The notes beneath the pieces are model-generated. The model saw only the letters and a program-made list of their open reading frames with translations. It ran no database searches and was not told the DNA's origin. Below are positions 35,566 to 46,300 of a stretch of DNA of 64,000 bases, one piece after another. The translations under genes were made by a program, and so were the position numbers. Positions within the stretch are counted from its first letter, which is position 1; the number at the start of each line of letters is the position of its first letter. This DNA is from Aristolochia californica. Taxonomy: Eukaryota; Streptophyta; Magnoliopsida; Piperales; Aristolochiaceae. The DNA lies in NCBI GenBank assembly GCA_029961685.1, contig JARWKL010000007.1:1818708-1882707 (forward strand), given 5' to 3'.

Positions 35566-36003
35566 CTACTCAGGAATAGTTACCAGAACCGGCCGCCATG
35601 CCCTTCTCAAAATCCGATAACGAAACGCCCCCATCATATTCCTCGCCATGCCAGTTCCCAGTTCCACCCGATTCGTTCTTAAAGGTTTCCTAACCCTGTC
35701 GATCCTGCCCACGTTCGCGTTACTTTCGTTCTTGTCTGCTAGCGGCGGCGATGAAACGAAAAGATCCTTCAAGGTGTGGCTCAGGTACGCCTTCTTCTGA
35801 ACTTGATCCGTGGCGATTTTCACACATTCAGGTGGAGCATCGGGCGATTGGCTCCTACGGCGACTTACGGTTCGGGTAAGAAGATGCCGGAGGGTTTTTC
35901 GGCGACGGAGATTGAAGACATGCCCCGGGGATGGGCTTCTGGAAGGACTCCCAGAGACTGCACATTGGGTTGCGAGTAGCTTGAACTTATGCAATGTAGT
36001 CAT
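35566..36003 (-). CDS. Small plant-specific protein ending VLVTIPE (uncharacterised family)
   Basis: A single-exon frame of 145 residues, ATG 36001-36003 to TAG 35566-35568. It starts MTTLHKFKLLATQCAVSGSP, followed by a Ser/Pro/Arg-rich stretch (SRSPSPGHVFNLRRRKTLRH). The middle motif LKDLFVSSPP is near residue 79, and the C-terminus FRYRILRRAWRPVLVTIPE is strongly basic, then hydrophobic. From memory, these three blocks recur in an uncharacterised plant protein family, so this is probably a real, complete gene. No signal peptide, membrane segment or catalytic motif is apparent. The length suits the family. Function unknown; I would not go beyond that. Confidence 0.8.
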   Translation of the reverse strand: MTTLHKFKLLATQCAVSGSPSRSPSPGHVFNLRRRKTLRHLLTRTVSRRRSQSPDAPPECVKIATDQVQKKAYLSHTLKDLFVSSPPLADKNESNANVGRIDRVRKPLRTNRVELGTGMARNMMGAFRYRILRRAWRPVLVTIPE

Positions 36004-37167
36004 CTCCTCTACTTCTTCATCTTCCCTTTATTTTCCTTCATTCTTGCTGCAGTCCCCTGCTCTCGGATCTCTTCTGCAACTCGGTCTGAAGCTAAAAGTT
36101 AAAAGAAACCACGGAGGAACGAAGGCTTTTCCCGTTAATCTCCTTCTCTTCTTCTGCTGCTTTACCCGGTAGAGTGCACCTTTTCATTAAATGAAGGAGA
36201 AGATTGCCCCGTTTGGGATCCAAATCCGATCCAATACGTTTGTGATTTTGAAAGACTGACTGTCTGTCTTTTAGAAATCGTAATCTTTTGGTGTGGGGAT
36301 CATGTTTTCCGATGCAGGATACATGGAGTCTGGGAGCGTGTGCGCCTGCCATCATTTCCATGGTTTAGACCCAGAAATCGAAAAGAATCGCCTCCATCAA
36401 CGGAAATGTCTCCCTTTATTTTTAAGAGTACGAGCAGCAGAACCCGTCCACTGTTCATAAATCACAGCATGGGAACCACACTCGCTTTAAAAAAAAAATT
36501 ATGATTGATATAGTTTCTGTTGAACAAAAATTCGATAATCCATATGAACTTTATAACCATAACATATCATTGAGATCGATTTTTGGAGTAATAATTCCTT
36601 GGTTTGTAGCACAATTGCATTGCCCATGGTAAATTAAGGTTCTGTAGGGGCCCTTTCGATTTTAGGATTGGGAGGGAAAACAGGATGAAGAAAAAGAGTT
36701 GGGTAGAGTTTTGAAAATAAACTACATCCCACATCTTATTAGATCCTACAAAAGGAGAAGATCAACGCGGAATCAGAGCAGGTAAAGATCTGCGATGGAC
36801 AAGGGGAAGAAGATGAAGAAAAAAAAGATAAAAATAAAGGAAAAAAGAGGAGTTTCTTTCCTAATTCGCGTTTTCCATTGGATTTATCACTCTTCTAACA
36901 TAATTTTCATATAGAAAATTATATACCATTGGAAAGATCTTTGAGTTTGGTTTCCAATTCAAAAAAAAAAATTCTTAATAAAATTTTTTGTGACTAGAAC
37001 ATCCATGTAAGGGGGAGAACAAGACGAAAACTATAAACAAGATGTGAATAAAAACAAGATGAATCAAAATAAGGTAATCACTATTCTTTTTCAAACCACA
37101 CAAGATTAGAATTTCTTTTTAACCATACAAGTTTCTTGACCAAGATTATTTGCAAGTTGAGGGGGAG
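36004..37167. other. 5' flank of the small gene and spacer
   Basis: The first 350 bases probably hold the 5' UTR and promoter of the 35566-36003 gene; no TATA box stands out. Further right is AT-rich DNA. GGAATCAGAGCAGG near 36770 resembles a PBS, but no LTR pairs with it. Confidence 0.4.
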
Positions 37168-37524
37168 TGTTAAAAGATACCCATGTGTGTAGGAGTGGCA
37201 TGACTAGTAAATAAAGAAAAAATTCATAGAAATGGCATAGAATTGTAATTATGCATGTTGTTGTATATCTTATTATGTCTTTTCTCTTTGAATTGTGTAG
37301 TCATTGTAAACATATTTCCACAACTATAAATACAACCTCAAGGAATGGGGTAGAACATTTAAGCATTTTCCTCTTAGCTCAAATTTGTCCTTACACCTCT
37401 CTCTCTTTTCTTCCTCCTTCTCTCCCTTGGTTTCTTATCTCCTCTCTCCCAAGAGCTAGAGTTCCTCTCTTTTCCCCTTCCCTTGAGATCTTTTGTGTTT
37501 ATGTGTTGTACCTAGAAATCAACA
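37168..37524 (+). repeat. 3' LTR remnant with polypurine tract
   Basis: A purine tract GAGGGGGAG (37159-37167) precedes TGTTAAAAGATACCC. The LTR ends ...CCTAGAAATCAACA at 37524. A TATA-like ACTATAAATACA lies near 37321, followed by CT-rich sequence. Its 5' partner was not found. Confidence 0.6.
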
Positions 37525-39779
37525 ACAAGAAGAGAAAAGAAGAAAATAACACATAACCAAGAAGATCATCAACTAACCATATCCATTCGAACAACCAAGA
37601 AAGAGAGAAAAGCTACTATGAAAAATCGTTCGACCAAGCTCAAAATGGTTGAACTTGTTTATTTACGTTGTTTCTGACCTAAAATTTTATAATCTTGATT
37701 ACTGAGACTTCCATGATCATTGTTGAGCACAATCACACTTTGAAATCAAATTTTGAAGTTTGATTTTTGATTTAGAAAAGCCATTAATTCTAATTCAAAA
37801 TTTTATTTAGTTAAATTTATATTTGCTAGAATCCTTGCTCAAATACTTTAAAATCATATAAGTTATTCTAGCAAAATAATTTTTTATAACATTTGCATGG
37901 ATTTAAAGAGTTTGGGTTGAATTTTAAAATTCAAGCATCACCATGCAACTTACTTTGAAATTTACTAATTGAACTTGGTCACGAATGGCTGGAGTTTATA
38001 ACTTCAGCTTGTAATGAAAAGGAATTTTGGCCTTTAATCTTGGTCTTCAACTTTCTTTTGTTAAAAAAAAATTGATCATAGATGCAAAAACTTCACCTTT
38101 TATGTTCCCCCTTTCTCGAATATTTTGTTCACATAAAAATCATCACAACATGTGGAACAAAATACCTATTTATTGTACTTCCTCTACTTCTCTCCTTCAA
38201 ACTGAAGATAAAAAGGACATAAGATCCAGTTTGGACAAAACAAAATAGGGAGAAGAATTTTTTTCCTAGTTCATCTTCCATGCACCCGTCAAAACGGTCA
38301 TAGTCTAAAACACACTCCGCTCAATTTAAAGGCGAAAAAACGGCCCTACTTTAGGGCTTAACAAAAAGATCACTTACTTTTTAAGGGTAGATCAAACACA
38401 AATGATCTCTTGGTTGAAAAACAAAAAACTTGACTCAAGTTGGATGTTGGTCACACTTTGATACTTTTTATGTAGTGGTCTAAACATTGCTCTGAAGTGA
38501 TAAAAACACAAGATGGTAAAACTGAAGAAATATTAGAGGAAAATAACTTTCTACGAAAATAGGCGACTATGTAACACTCATACTTTCAAAGTGACTATTT
38601 TTAAAAAATAAAATAAACTAGGAGAGACTATAAAGATAGAACTTAATAAATTAACTTTAAATTTTTTGTGATGACCACAAATTTTTTGGAGTTAACTATG
38701 AGGAAGATACACAACCAAGTAACAAAAACGCAAAACTTGAAAACAACATTAAAGCAAGATATTGCATACCTTGAACGACCACATCATGGAGTGATTAAGT
38801 CTAACGAAAACTCTCTGATTAAAAGAGAAATTTGGCTAAAAAACCCAGATTTTAGAAGAAAATAAAATTCAATTCACTTCAATGCATGGAGAGATAATAG
38901 GAGAAAAAATAGGAAAAATGAGAGATTTTCTACAGAATTGACCTTTGGCACTTATGATATTGATATCTCCGAAAATATAGTTCAGAATCACAACCAACTT
39001 ATTGTTCAAGAAACTAGGCTCAAAACGTTTTAAATTGATACCTATTTTGACATAGAAAACTTTGTTCTTGAATATTTTATAACTTCTTGATTTGTTTCAT
39101 TATGTAGCTTGACTCTTCACGATTTCAATGCAAATATCTCCTTAAATATAAATCAGATTGACATAAAATTTTCTTATTATGAAACTACGCTTTGATACAT
39201 TTCATCAAGTATAAATTTTATTCATAAAATATACTTATTTTGAGAGATAGAATTTGATAGATTTTTTACTCTATAATCTGGTCGAACCGAGTACTCTTTC
39301 TTCTTTGGCCAGTATGACTATTGACCCTTGGGAATTTGATATCTCCCTCTAAAAAACTCAGATTGAGAATTGGTTTAATAAGATAAAAAATAGACTTATA
39401 GATATTTATTTTAACATATATCCTCATATAAAGTCTCGTTCTTGAGGGCATGAAATAGCTCAAAAGTTGAAGCTTTCTATTGTTGTTCGAACCTCTGTTG
39501 TAGTTTGACCTTTGCTACTTCAAATATCGATTTCGCTGTGTAGAAAAATCCAATTGAAAAAAAAAAATTTGTGTTGGAAAGCAAACTCAAATATATTTTC
39601 GTCAATATATAATTTTTAATAATAAAATTTAAGTATGTAGGTGAAAACGCCAAGAAAATAATGGATACCATGATACGAAAGAGAGAAAAAAGATAAGACA
39701 AACTTAAACTACTAGATATGATAAATCAGAAAAGGATCAAATTATCTTTGTGAGTTGATCGAGTCAACTCACAGAACCC
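37525..39779. other. AT-rich, no recognisable gene
   Basis: Only short frames with no known similarity. The right part (about 38300-39779) is probably the non-coding interior of the - strand LTR element whose PBS lies at 39780-39791. Confidence 0.4.
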
Positions 39780-40136
39780 GCTCTGATCCCATGTTGAATT
39801 TATGGAAAAGATAAAAACTTTAGTAATTTGTTGTAATTTTAGTACAATGAACCTCTATTTATAATAGAGAAAACTAGTAGAATTCAATCACAATTAAACC
39901 ACCCTTATTCCAGTAACACTCAAAGTTAAACACTAAAAGATAACTCTTACAACAATTGAACAACTTAACATAAATAGAAAACTAATATAAATATAACATA
40001 TTTAATTGTGATTCTTCTATGAGTCCTCCTCTTGTGAGACTCCTGCAAGACTCCACCATAATAATTTTGGCTCTACGAGACTTTTTATTGTGAGAGTCAC
40101 GTAAAGACTCTTTCATATCTATTATGCTTTTCAACA
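39780..40136 (-). mobile_element. 5' LTR and PBS of a - strand LTR element
   Basis: On the - strand the LTR runs 40136-39792 (345 bp, TGTTGAAAAGC to AAATTCAACA). A PBS TGGGATCAGAGC follows (39791-39780, one mismatch to the tRNA-Met PBS). No gag or pol follows it within the readable sequence to the left. Confidence 0.7.
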
Positions 40137-40395
40137 AAAAAGATAAGGGTATCTTATAATATAATATATTTTTATAATAAGTTTTGCAACACAATGAATT
40201 TTTATACTAGAGTAATATTATAAATGTATATTTTATCATATAAAATAACTTTAAAATATAATTTAGATGAAAATGTAAATATTTATCATATTCTAATATG
40301 TTAGACCTTTGTTTTAAAGTAAAATAATAATAAATTTTTTATAACATCAATACATTCTTTTTTTAAGATAAAAGGATAAAGGCCTCTCTATTGCC

Positions 40396-40468
40396 CCCTC
40401 TTGTGTTGCTCAAGCAAAGGCAAGGAGAGGTCCCTCTTGTGTTGCTTAAGCAAAGGCAAGGAGAGGTC
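40396..40468. repeat. 36-bp direct repeat, two copies
   Basis: Two adjacent copies of a unit reading CCCTCTTGTGTTGCT, then (C/T)AAGCAAAGGCAAGGAGAGG, differing at one position. Confidence 0.9.
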
Positions 40469-41433
40469 CCCCCTCAAACTCAAACGTAAAAGAGGGGAGC
40501 AAAGTGGGTTTTCGACTCAAGTAGAAAGAGGAGAATAAAGAGGGGCTAAGACCATGCTAGCATTCTCATACCCTTTCTTTTTGTTCCAACAAGGGAGAGA
40601 AAAAGTAGGATGATTGAGAGTTTGATAAAGGGGGAATCCTATCCTTTTTTTCTCCTATTTTCTTTTGTGTCTAGGGTTTTGTCCTTCAAAACGAAAAAGG
40701 AGAGTTCGATCATTATCTCATTTTCACTAACTAGTTTTATTTTATTTTCTTTTTTAGGGTTTCCAAACATATCGTTCATATGGCTAAATTCTTATTTTCT
40801 TTTCTTTTCTATGGAGTTCCATGGAGAAAACACAACAATGAAACTGCCTGCTTCCACTTTTGACAAGATCATATGTCAAGACAGCTACTATGTCTTATCT
40901 TCCATTTCCTCAGATGGGTTTCACTGCAAACGTTAAACGAATCAGTTTCAGTTTGTTTGCTTCTAGACGATAAAGAACACGGTTTTACAGGCGCAACTGC
41001 GAGCCCTTCACTTTCTGATGGAGATAAGCAACCAGAACGCAACGCTTCTTGTGGTCATGCTTACTCTGGAATGGATTTGAATAGGGAAAGAAGGTGAAGT
41101 GGTTCACACATGGACGAAAGATGATCCTTGCCCGGTAAACGTCACATATAACGTGGATCGGATAAGACTACTTTTCGATTATAATTCATTTCTTAAAGTT
41201 TATTATGAAGGGAATGATTCTCTCGCCATCTTTGGAATATCCTTCAAACTTTGATGGCACACTTGTTAATCGTCAACATTGCATTTGGGTTCTCCTATTT
41301 ATGATTCTCTTCTTCTTCCTTTTTTCTTAAATGGAACCACTTTTTTCTTAGCTGTTCCACTCCTATAATTGAACCACTTTTTGATCATGATAGATCATTA
41401 TGTGATGGCATTTGGAGCATATGGAAGCTTTTC
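40469..41433. other. Spacer with an unassigned open frame
   Basis: Frames at 40610-40936 and 40873-41097 include FHGENTTMKLPASTFDKIIC, which I do not recognise. No start context, splice signals or family support calling a gene. It could be a decayed exon. Confidence 0.3.
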
Positions 41434-42440
41434 TCTTCCTTTTTTTTATCTTTTGGTTTGTACCACATCAATTATCTTCTCTTTAACAAGGTTAGGAACA
41501 ATGAAAACCCAGTCTTCAAGTTTAAAAGTTTGACTCTTCTAGATTAATCTTATTCCTAATACCACCTTGCTTCCTCTCTAATCCAAAGTCCGACTCTTCT
41601 AGATTAATCTTATTCCTAATACCGCCATGCTTCCTCTCTTATCCGGGTTAACCTCGCCCACTCCTCATGTGACCTAACCGGGTGCGCCAGCAATATCTCT
41701 GTCCAACAAAACCCGGATTAAGACCAAAAAGTTATTTTCCGTTGTTTGTTAGTAGAGAATCATTGAGAGAGAAAAAAATAAGAGAGAAAATCGTTTTTTC
41801 TCTCTTAGTTAAGTTTGACTGTTCTTCTCTTCTTTTTTTATCTTTTGGTTTGTACCTAATCAATTATCTTCTCTTTAGCAAGTTTAGGAACAATGAAAAT
41901 CCAGTCTTCAAGTTTAAAAGTCCGACTCTTCTAGATTAATCTTATTCCTAATACTGCCCTGCTTCCTCTCTGTTAACCCCGTCCACCCCTAAAGTGAATT
42001 AACCAGTTGCACCAGCAAAATCTTTGTCTAGCAAAACCTGGGTTAAGACCAAAAAGTTATTTTCTATTATTTGACAGTAAAGAATCATTGAGAGAAAATA
42101 AAATAAGAGAGGAAATCGCTTTCTCTCTCTTAGTTAAGTTTGATTGTTCTTCTCTTCTTTTTTTATCTTTTGGTTTGTACTTGATCAATTATCTTCTCTT
42201 TAGCAAGTTTAGGAACAATGAAAACGCAGTCTTCAAGTTTAAAAGTCCGACTCTTCTAGATTAATCTTATTCCTAATACCACCATGCTTCCTCTCTAATC
42301 CGGGTTAACCCCGTCCACTCCTAAGGCGACCTAACCGGTTGCGCCAACAAAATCTTTGTCCAACAAAATCTGGGTTAAGACCGAAAAGTTATTTTCTATT
42401 GTTTGACAGTATAGAATCGTCGAGAGAAAAGAAAATATTA
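41434..42440. repeat. Three-copy tandem repeat, period 325 bp
   Basis: Copies at about 41434-41826, 41827-42151 and 42152-42440. Each runs from TTTTATCTTTTGGTTTGTAC through TCAATTATCTTCTCTTTA, CGACTCTTCTAGATTAATC and AACCGGGTGCGCCAGC-like blocks to a GAATCATTGAGAGA end. Copies two and three are over 90 percent alike by eye. The first has an extra 64-bp internal duplication of the CTTCTAGATTAATC block. The parallel open frames are a by-product of the repeat and not genes. Confidence 0.9.
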
Positions 42441-43340
42441 ATTAATAAAATTTCTCTCACAAAATGATGGAATTTGGGGAGGAAAAAAAATAGAAACTTA
42501 AGAAAAAATCTTAATCATAAAAAATTAAAATATTAATAATTTTCTTTTATTTTCATTTTTCATCAAGAAACTATATTTTTATTCAATTTTCTCTCTCATT
42601 TTCCATGAGAATCCAAAGAAGAATTTTTTTTTCCTTTTAGAATCCCCATTGAGGAATTGATGGTTTGTTGAGTCTTAGACCAAGCTAATCAAATTGCTTA
42701 ATTAAATCGGCTAAAAGCGGCCCAGAACCGGTCCAAAACAATGAATGATCACCTTTGACCAAACCGGGTAGTCTGGTCTTTTCGGGATTCCGTCAGTGTC
42801 TCATGCCGTCGGGAATTTTGCAACTTTCGTGTCACCACAGCCGTTGATCTAGTCCCTACACGTGGAGTGTAAAGATGAAATGTAATTAACGTGAATATTA
42901 GTTAATTCCTTTTTTGTTTAATTTGGACAATTAGCATAGTTAAATAATCTGGGAGACCAATACCTGCCCCTCCTTCTCGCATTTATTCGACTCTACTTGT
43001 CAGCTCCTTTCTTTCTCATTCCCCTCGTTTTGGGAAAAAGAAATTTTCAGTTTGATACCATCCTCGTCCCTCTGCAATCGATCATCCTCCACGTTGTCTC
43101 TCTGCTCAGGTGATTTGAACTCCGGCGACCTCCTTGTAGCTGCCGATCTGTGGTTTTTCGGGACCTCGGGGCTAGTGCTTGTTCCGATCCTTGATTTCAT
43201 ATCCTTGCTGTTTTCAGTTTCTTGATTAGGGCTTTTCCATATATTTTTGCTGTACCGGATTAGTTGTTTCGGTGTGATCGAGCTTCTTTTTGTGTAAAAA
43301 TTCGTGATTCGAGTCGAAATTAAGGTTTTCGGCTGCGGAG
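42441..43340 (+). promoter_or_regulatory. Promoter and 5' UTR region of the DUF789 gene
   Basis: AT-rich until about 42660, then of mixed composition. CT-rich leader-like sequence (about 42960-43200) precedes the ATG at 43341. No TATA box could be fixed. Position-based inference only. Confidence 0.4.
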
Positions 43341-46300
43341 ATGTTCGGGACGGGTTTGCAGTCGGGTCGGGCTGCTCACGACGACGATCGATTCTACAAT
43401 TCGGTTAAAGCCCGTAAAAATCAGCAGCACCAGTTGCAGAGGAATCGAAGCAATGGAGGCTTCGTTACGGCTTCTTCGACCAAAGCGAAACCGGTGGATT
43501 TGGATACTTCGGAACCGGAGAGTCGGACGGCCCCTGAAGAGCTAGCGGTGCCGTCTTCCAGCCCTACGAGATCATCGTGTAGTAATCTCGACCGGTTTTT
43601 GGAGTCTACGATTCCCTCCATGCCAGCCCAGTATTTCTCTAAGGTTTTTTTTTTTTTTCTTCTTCTTTACTCTTTCTCTTTCTCCTGATGTCTCAGTGGC
43701 TTTCATTGGAAGTTTTACTATTAATTATAATTTCTCCAATTTTCGATTTGATAGACGAGATTGAGGGTGTTAAGAACGTGTGACATTGAATTCCAACCGT
43801 ATTTTACACTTGGCGACCTTTGGGATTCTTTCAAAGAGTGGAGCGCATATGGAGCCGGAGTGCCTTTGATTCTGAATGGAAGTGATTCAGTCGTTCAATA
43901 CTATGTGCCATACCTATCTGCTATTCAATTGTATGGCGAGTCTTCCAGAGCTCCTAGCAAATCAAGGTATTTTTGTTTGCGAATTTTTATAAGTTTTATT
44001 TTCTTCAGTGTAATCATCGACTGTCCATACAACAGTGTTCTTTGTTTTTATCTGGAATTCCATAGAATGTACTGCCTCCTCCAGTTAGATGGCCGGCCGT
44101 TCTGTCTTGGCATATCTTTATGAGCTGAGATCATCAATTGACTCAGTCTACTTGCAAGCATGTTTATCGAGCACCTTTTGTGTTGGCTTCCACAATAATT
44201 GCTATTTTGGTGAATTTTTGGTTCAGTCATGTTTTCAGAATACTGTGGAATCCACAATTGTGCCTGTATTTTCACTTTATAGTGCATGTATAATTTAAGA
44301 CCTCTGTATAGACTTACCATGTCACAGTATCCAACTCGAGTTACATACGTTTTGACAAGATCAAAGAATATTCTTGTCCAGTACTGTATTACCTAGATGT
44401 GTAAATTGAGTTTTCATCTTGTCCAATCTTCCAGTTTGGAATACATTGGTTCCTTAAGCAATGAGAATAGTACAGCTACTTTGAAAGTTAAGATAGCTGC
44501 TTAAGTTTAGTTGTTATAGTTGCTTGAAGAGCTCTCCATAAATATATAGCATCTTATCATTGATCAAATCGGAATTTACACTTTTTTGTGTAGCTACATG
44601 TTTTACCAATAAATTGTCTGGGTGATACATGGTGAATGCTTTGTGGAGGTAGATGGTATATAAGTTGTGCCAATTTATGAACTTGAACGCAATGTGTATG
44701 CTTGCTTAACAAAGGTGTCATGTTTCTTTTCTTTTTTTTCCCAGAATCGTCTGGCACTTTGTAACCAGGTAAGTGGCTGGGGAAATATGTTGAGTAGGCT
44801 AAATGTTTATAGTTGTGAATTTTTGTGCTCTCTGAAGTGTATTTGATGTTAAAGTACAACTGAATTACTTGTCCTGCCTATGTTGTTGTTGTTGTTGTTG
44901 TTGTTGTTATTATTATTATTATTTCTTGTTATTGTTATTGTTGTTGTTGTTGTTCTTTTTATTAGAGCAGTTGAAGTGGAGGTGCTTCTTCGGTTCTGGA
45001 TATTTAGTGCTTGTAAGAGGGTTTCTTTCTGAATTATTTACATCAATTGGTGTTATTTATTTTCTTGCTTAAATATGTTCATCTATTTAACCACTGAACA
45101 AAGATGTCTTTGTCTTATCTGTAATACCTGGCTTAAGCATCAGATGGAAAAAAAAGGTTATTTTTATGTTCATTGCAATTAGCTGCAGTTGAATGAGGGA
45201 TGCCAATTCAAGTTGTCATTTAGTGTGAAGTTCCTGACCTTGCTTTTTATTTGCTAGATCGTTCTCATGTTGTGATTTCTAAAAGTTTCTGTTTTTTCAT
45301 CTATTTGTTACATCTTGAAGGTGTTTGCATATATCATAGAAAGGTGACATCATTAAATTGATTTTTTTTTTATCTTTTTTTTTTTGAGAAAGCGCGTCTT
45401 TTATTAAGGCCCAATGGCAAACAGGAACATCAAGGAGGGGTCCCCCTGACAATGATGGATTGGAGAGTACTTCTCTAGCCCCAGAATCAGCCGTGCTATT
45501 TGCTGTTCTAGGGACATTAGTTCAGTTACAAACAACATCTCTAGATAAATCTTGAATTCCAAAAAAAGGCTACATTGGCACCAAAGTTGATCTTTGTGAC
45601 CGAAACACCAGCTAATAACAGACTTGGAATCACCTTCCACATGTAGTCTTCTATTGAATTGATTTCTGAAGATCTGAAGCCCATGACGAAGTACCTGATT
45701 TTTGCGCTTTTAATTCATTTAATCTGCTTATTTTATGTTAAAGTGTTAATATACTTATCATTTGACTTCAGTATAATTATTATGTCACTGAATAGATTTC
45801 TTAGTCCTATTTCAAAAAAAAGAAAATGGTTTGTTAGTCTGTGAACTCCTTTAATTTACCTTTCCACAATATTTAGATAATACATTTATTGTTTGTCCTC
45901 AACTTACATTACATTATTCCGTGGAGTAACATTTTTAGTGTCCAAGTATCTTTTATAGAAATATATGTGCTGCTGAGGATCTAAATATTTTCTCCAAGAT
46001 GTTTTATCAATATTATGTTTTATTTTCTGACCTGAACTGATCTACTGTCATCCAAGCTCTACTCTTTGAGCTTTTGCAGCACTGTTATGAATAAAATGTT
46101 TATTGTTATTTTGGCTTGTTTTTAAGAGACATGATTATTTGAAAGAATGGACCAACCTAATGAAGTACTTTATTAAAAAAAGACATGTGACTCTCATAGG
46201 AAGAATTCCAGGTAACTAAAATGCACTTGCTTGTTGAGTTGATTTAATATTGTTTAGGTGAGCCTATGCACTGATGACTTTGATTTACATTGCTTAGTTT

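Noticed and set aside
35422..36172. Frames on the + strand over the small gene (35422-35682, 35776-36172)
   Set aside because: Antisense shadows of the 145-residue frame, which carries the conserved motifs.
36765..36780. Possible PBS (GGAATCAGAGCAGG) starting another LTR element
   Set aside because: No LTR end matching the LTR at 37168-37524 precedes it, and the first bases do not fit the tRNA-Met PBS.
41682..42264. Two similar 85-codon frames that could look like paralogous genes
   Set aside because: They are a consequence of the 325-bp tandem repeat; no start context, splice signals or family support, and composition is T-rich hydrophobic.
44869..45072. Cys/Tyr/Leu-run protein
   Set aside because: It is the translation of a TTG/TTA microsatellite in an intron.
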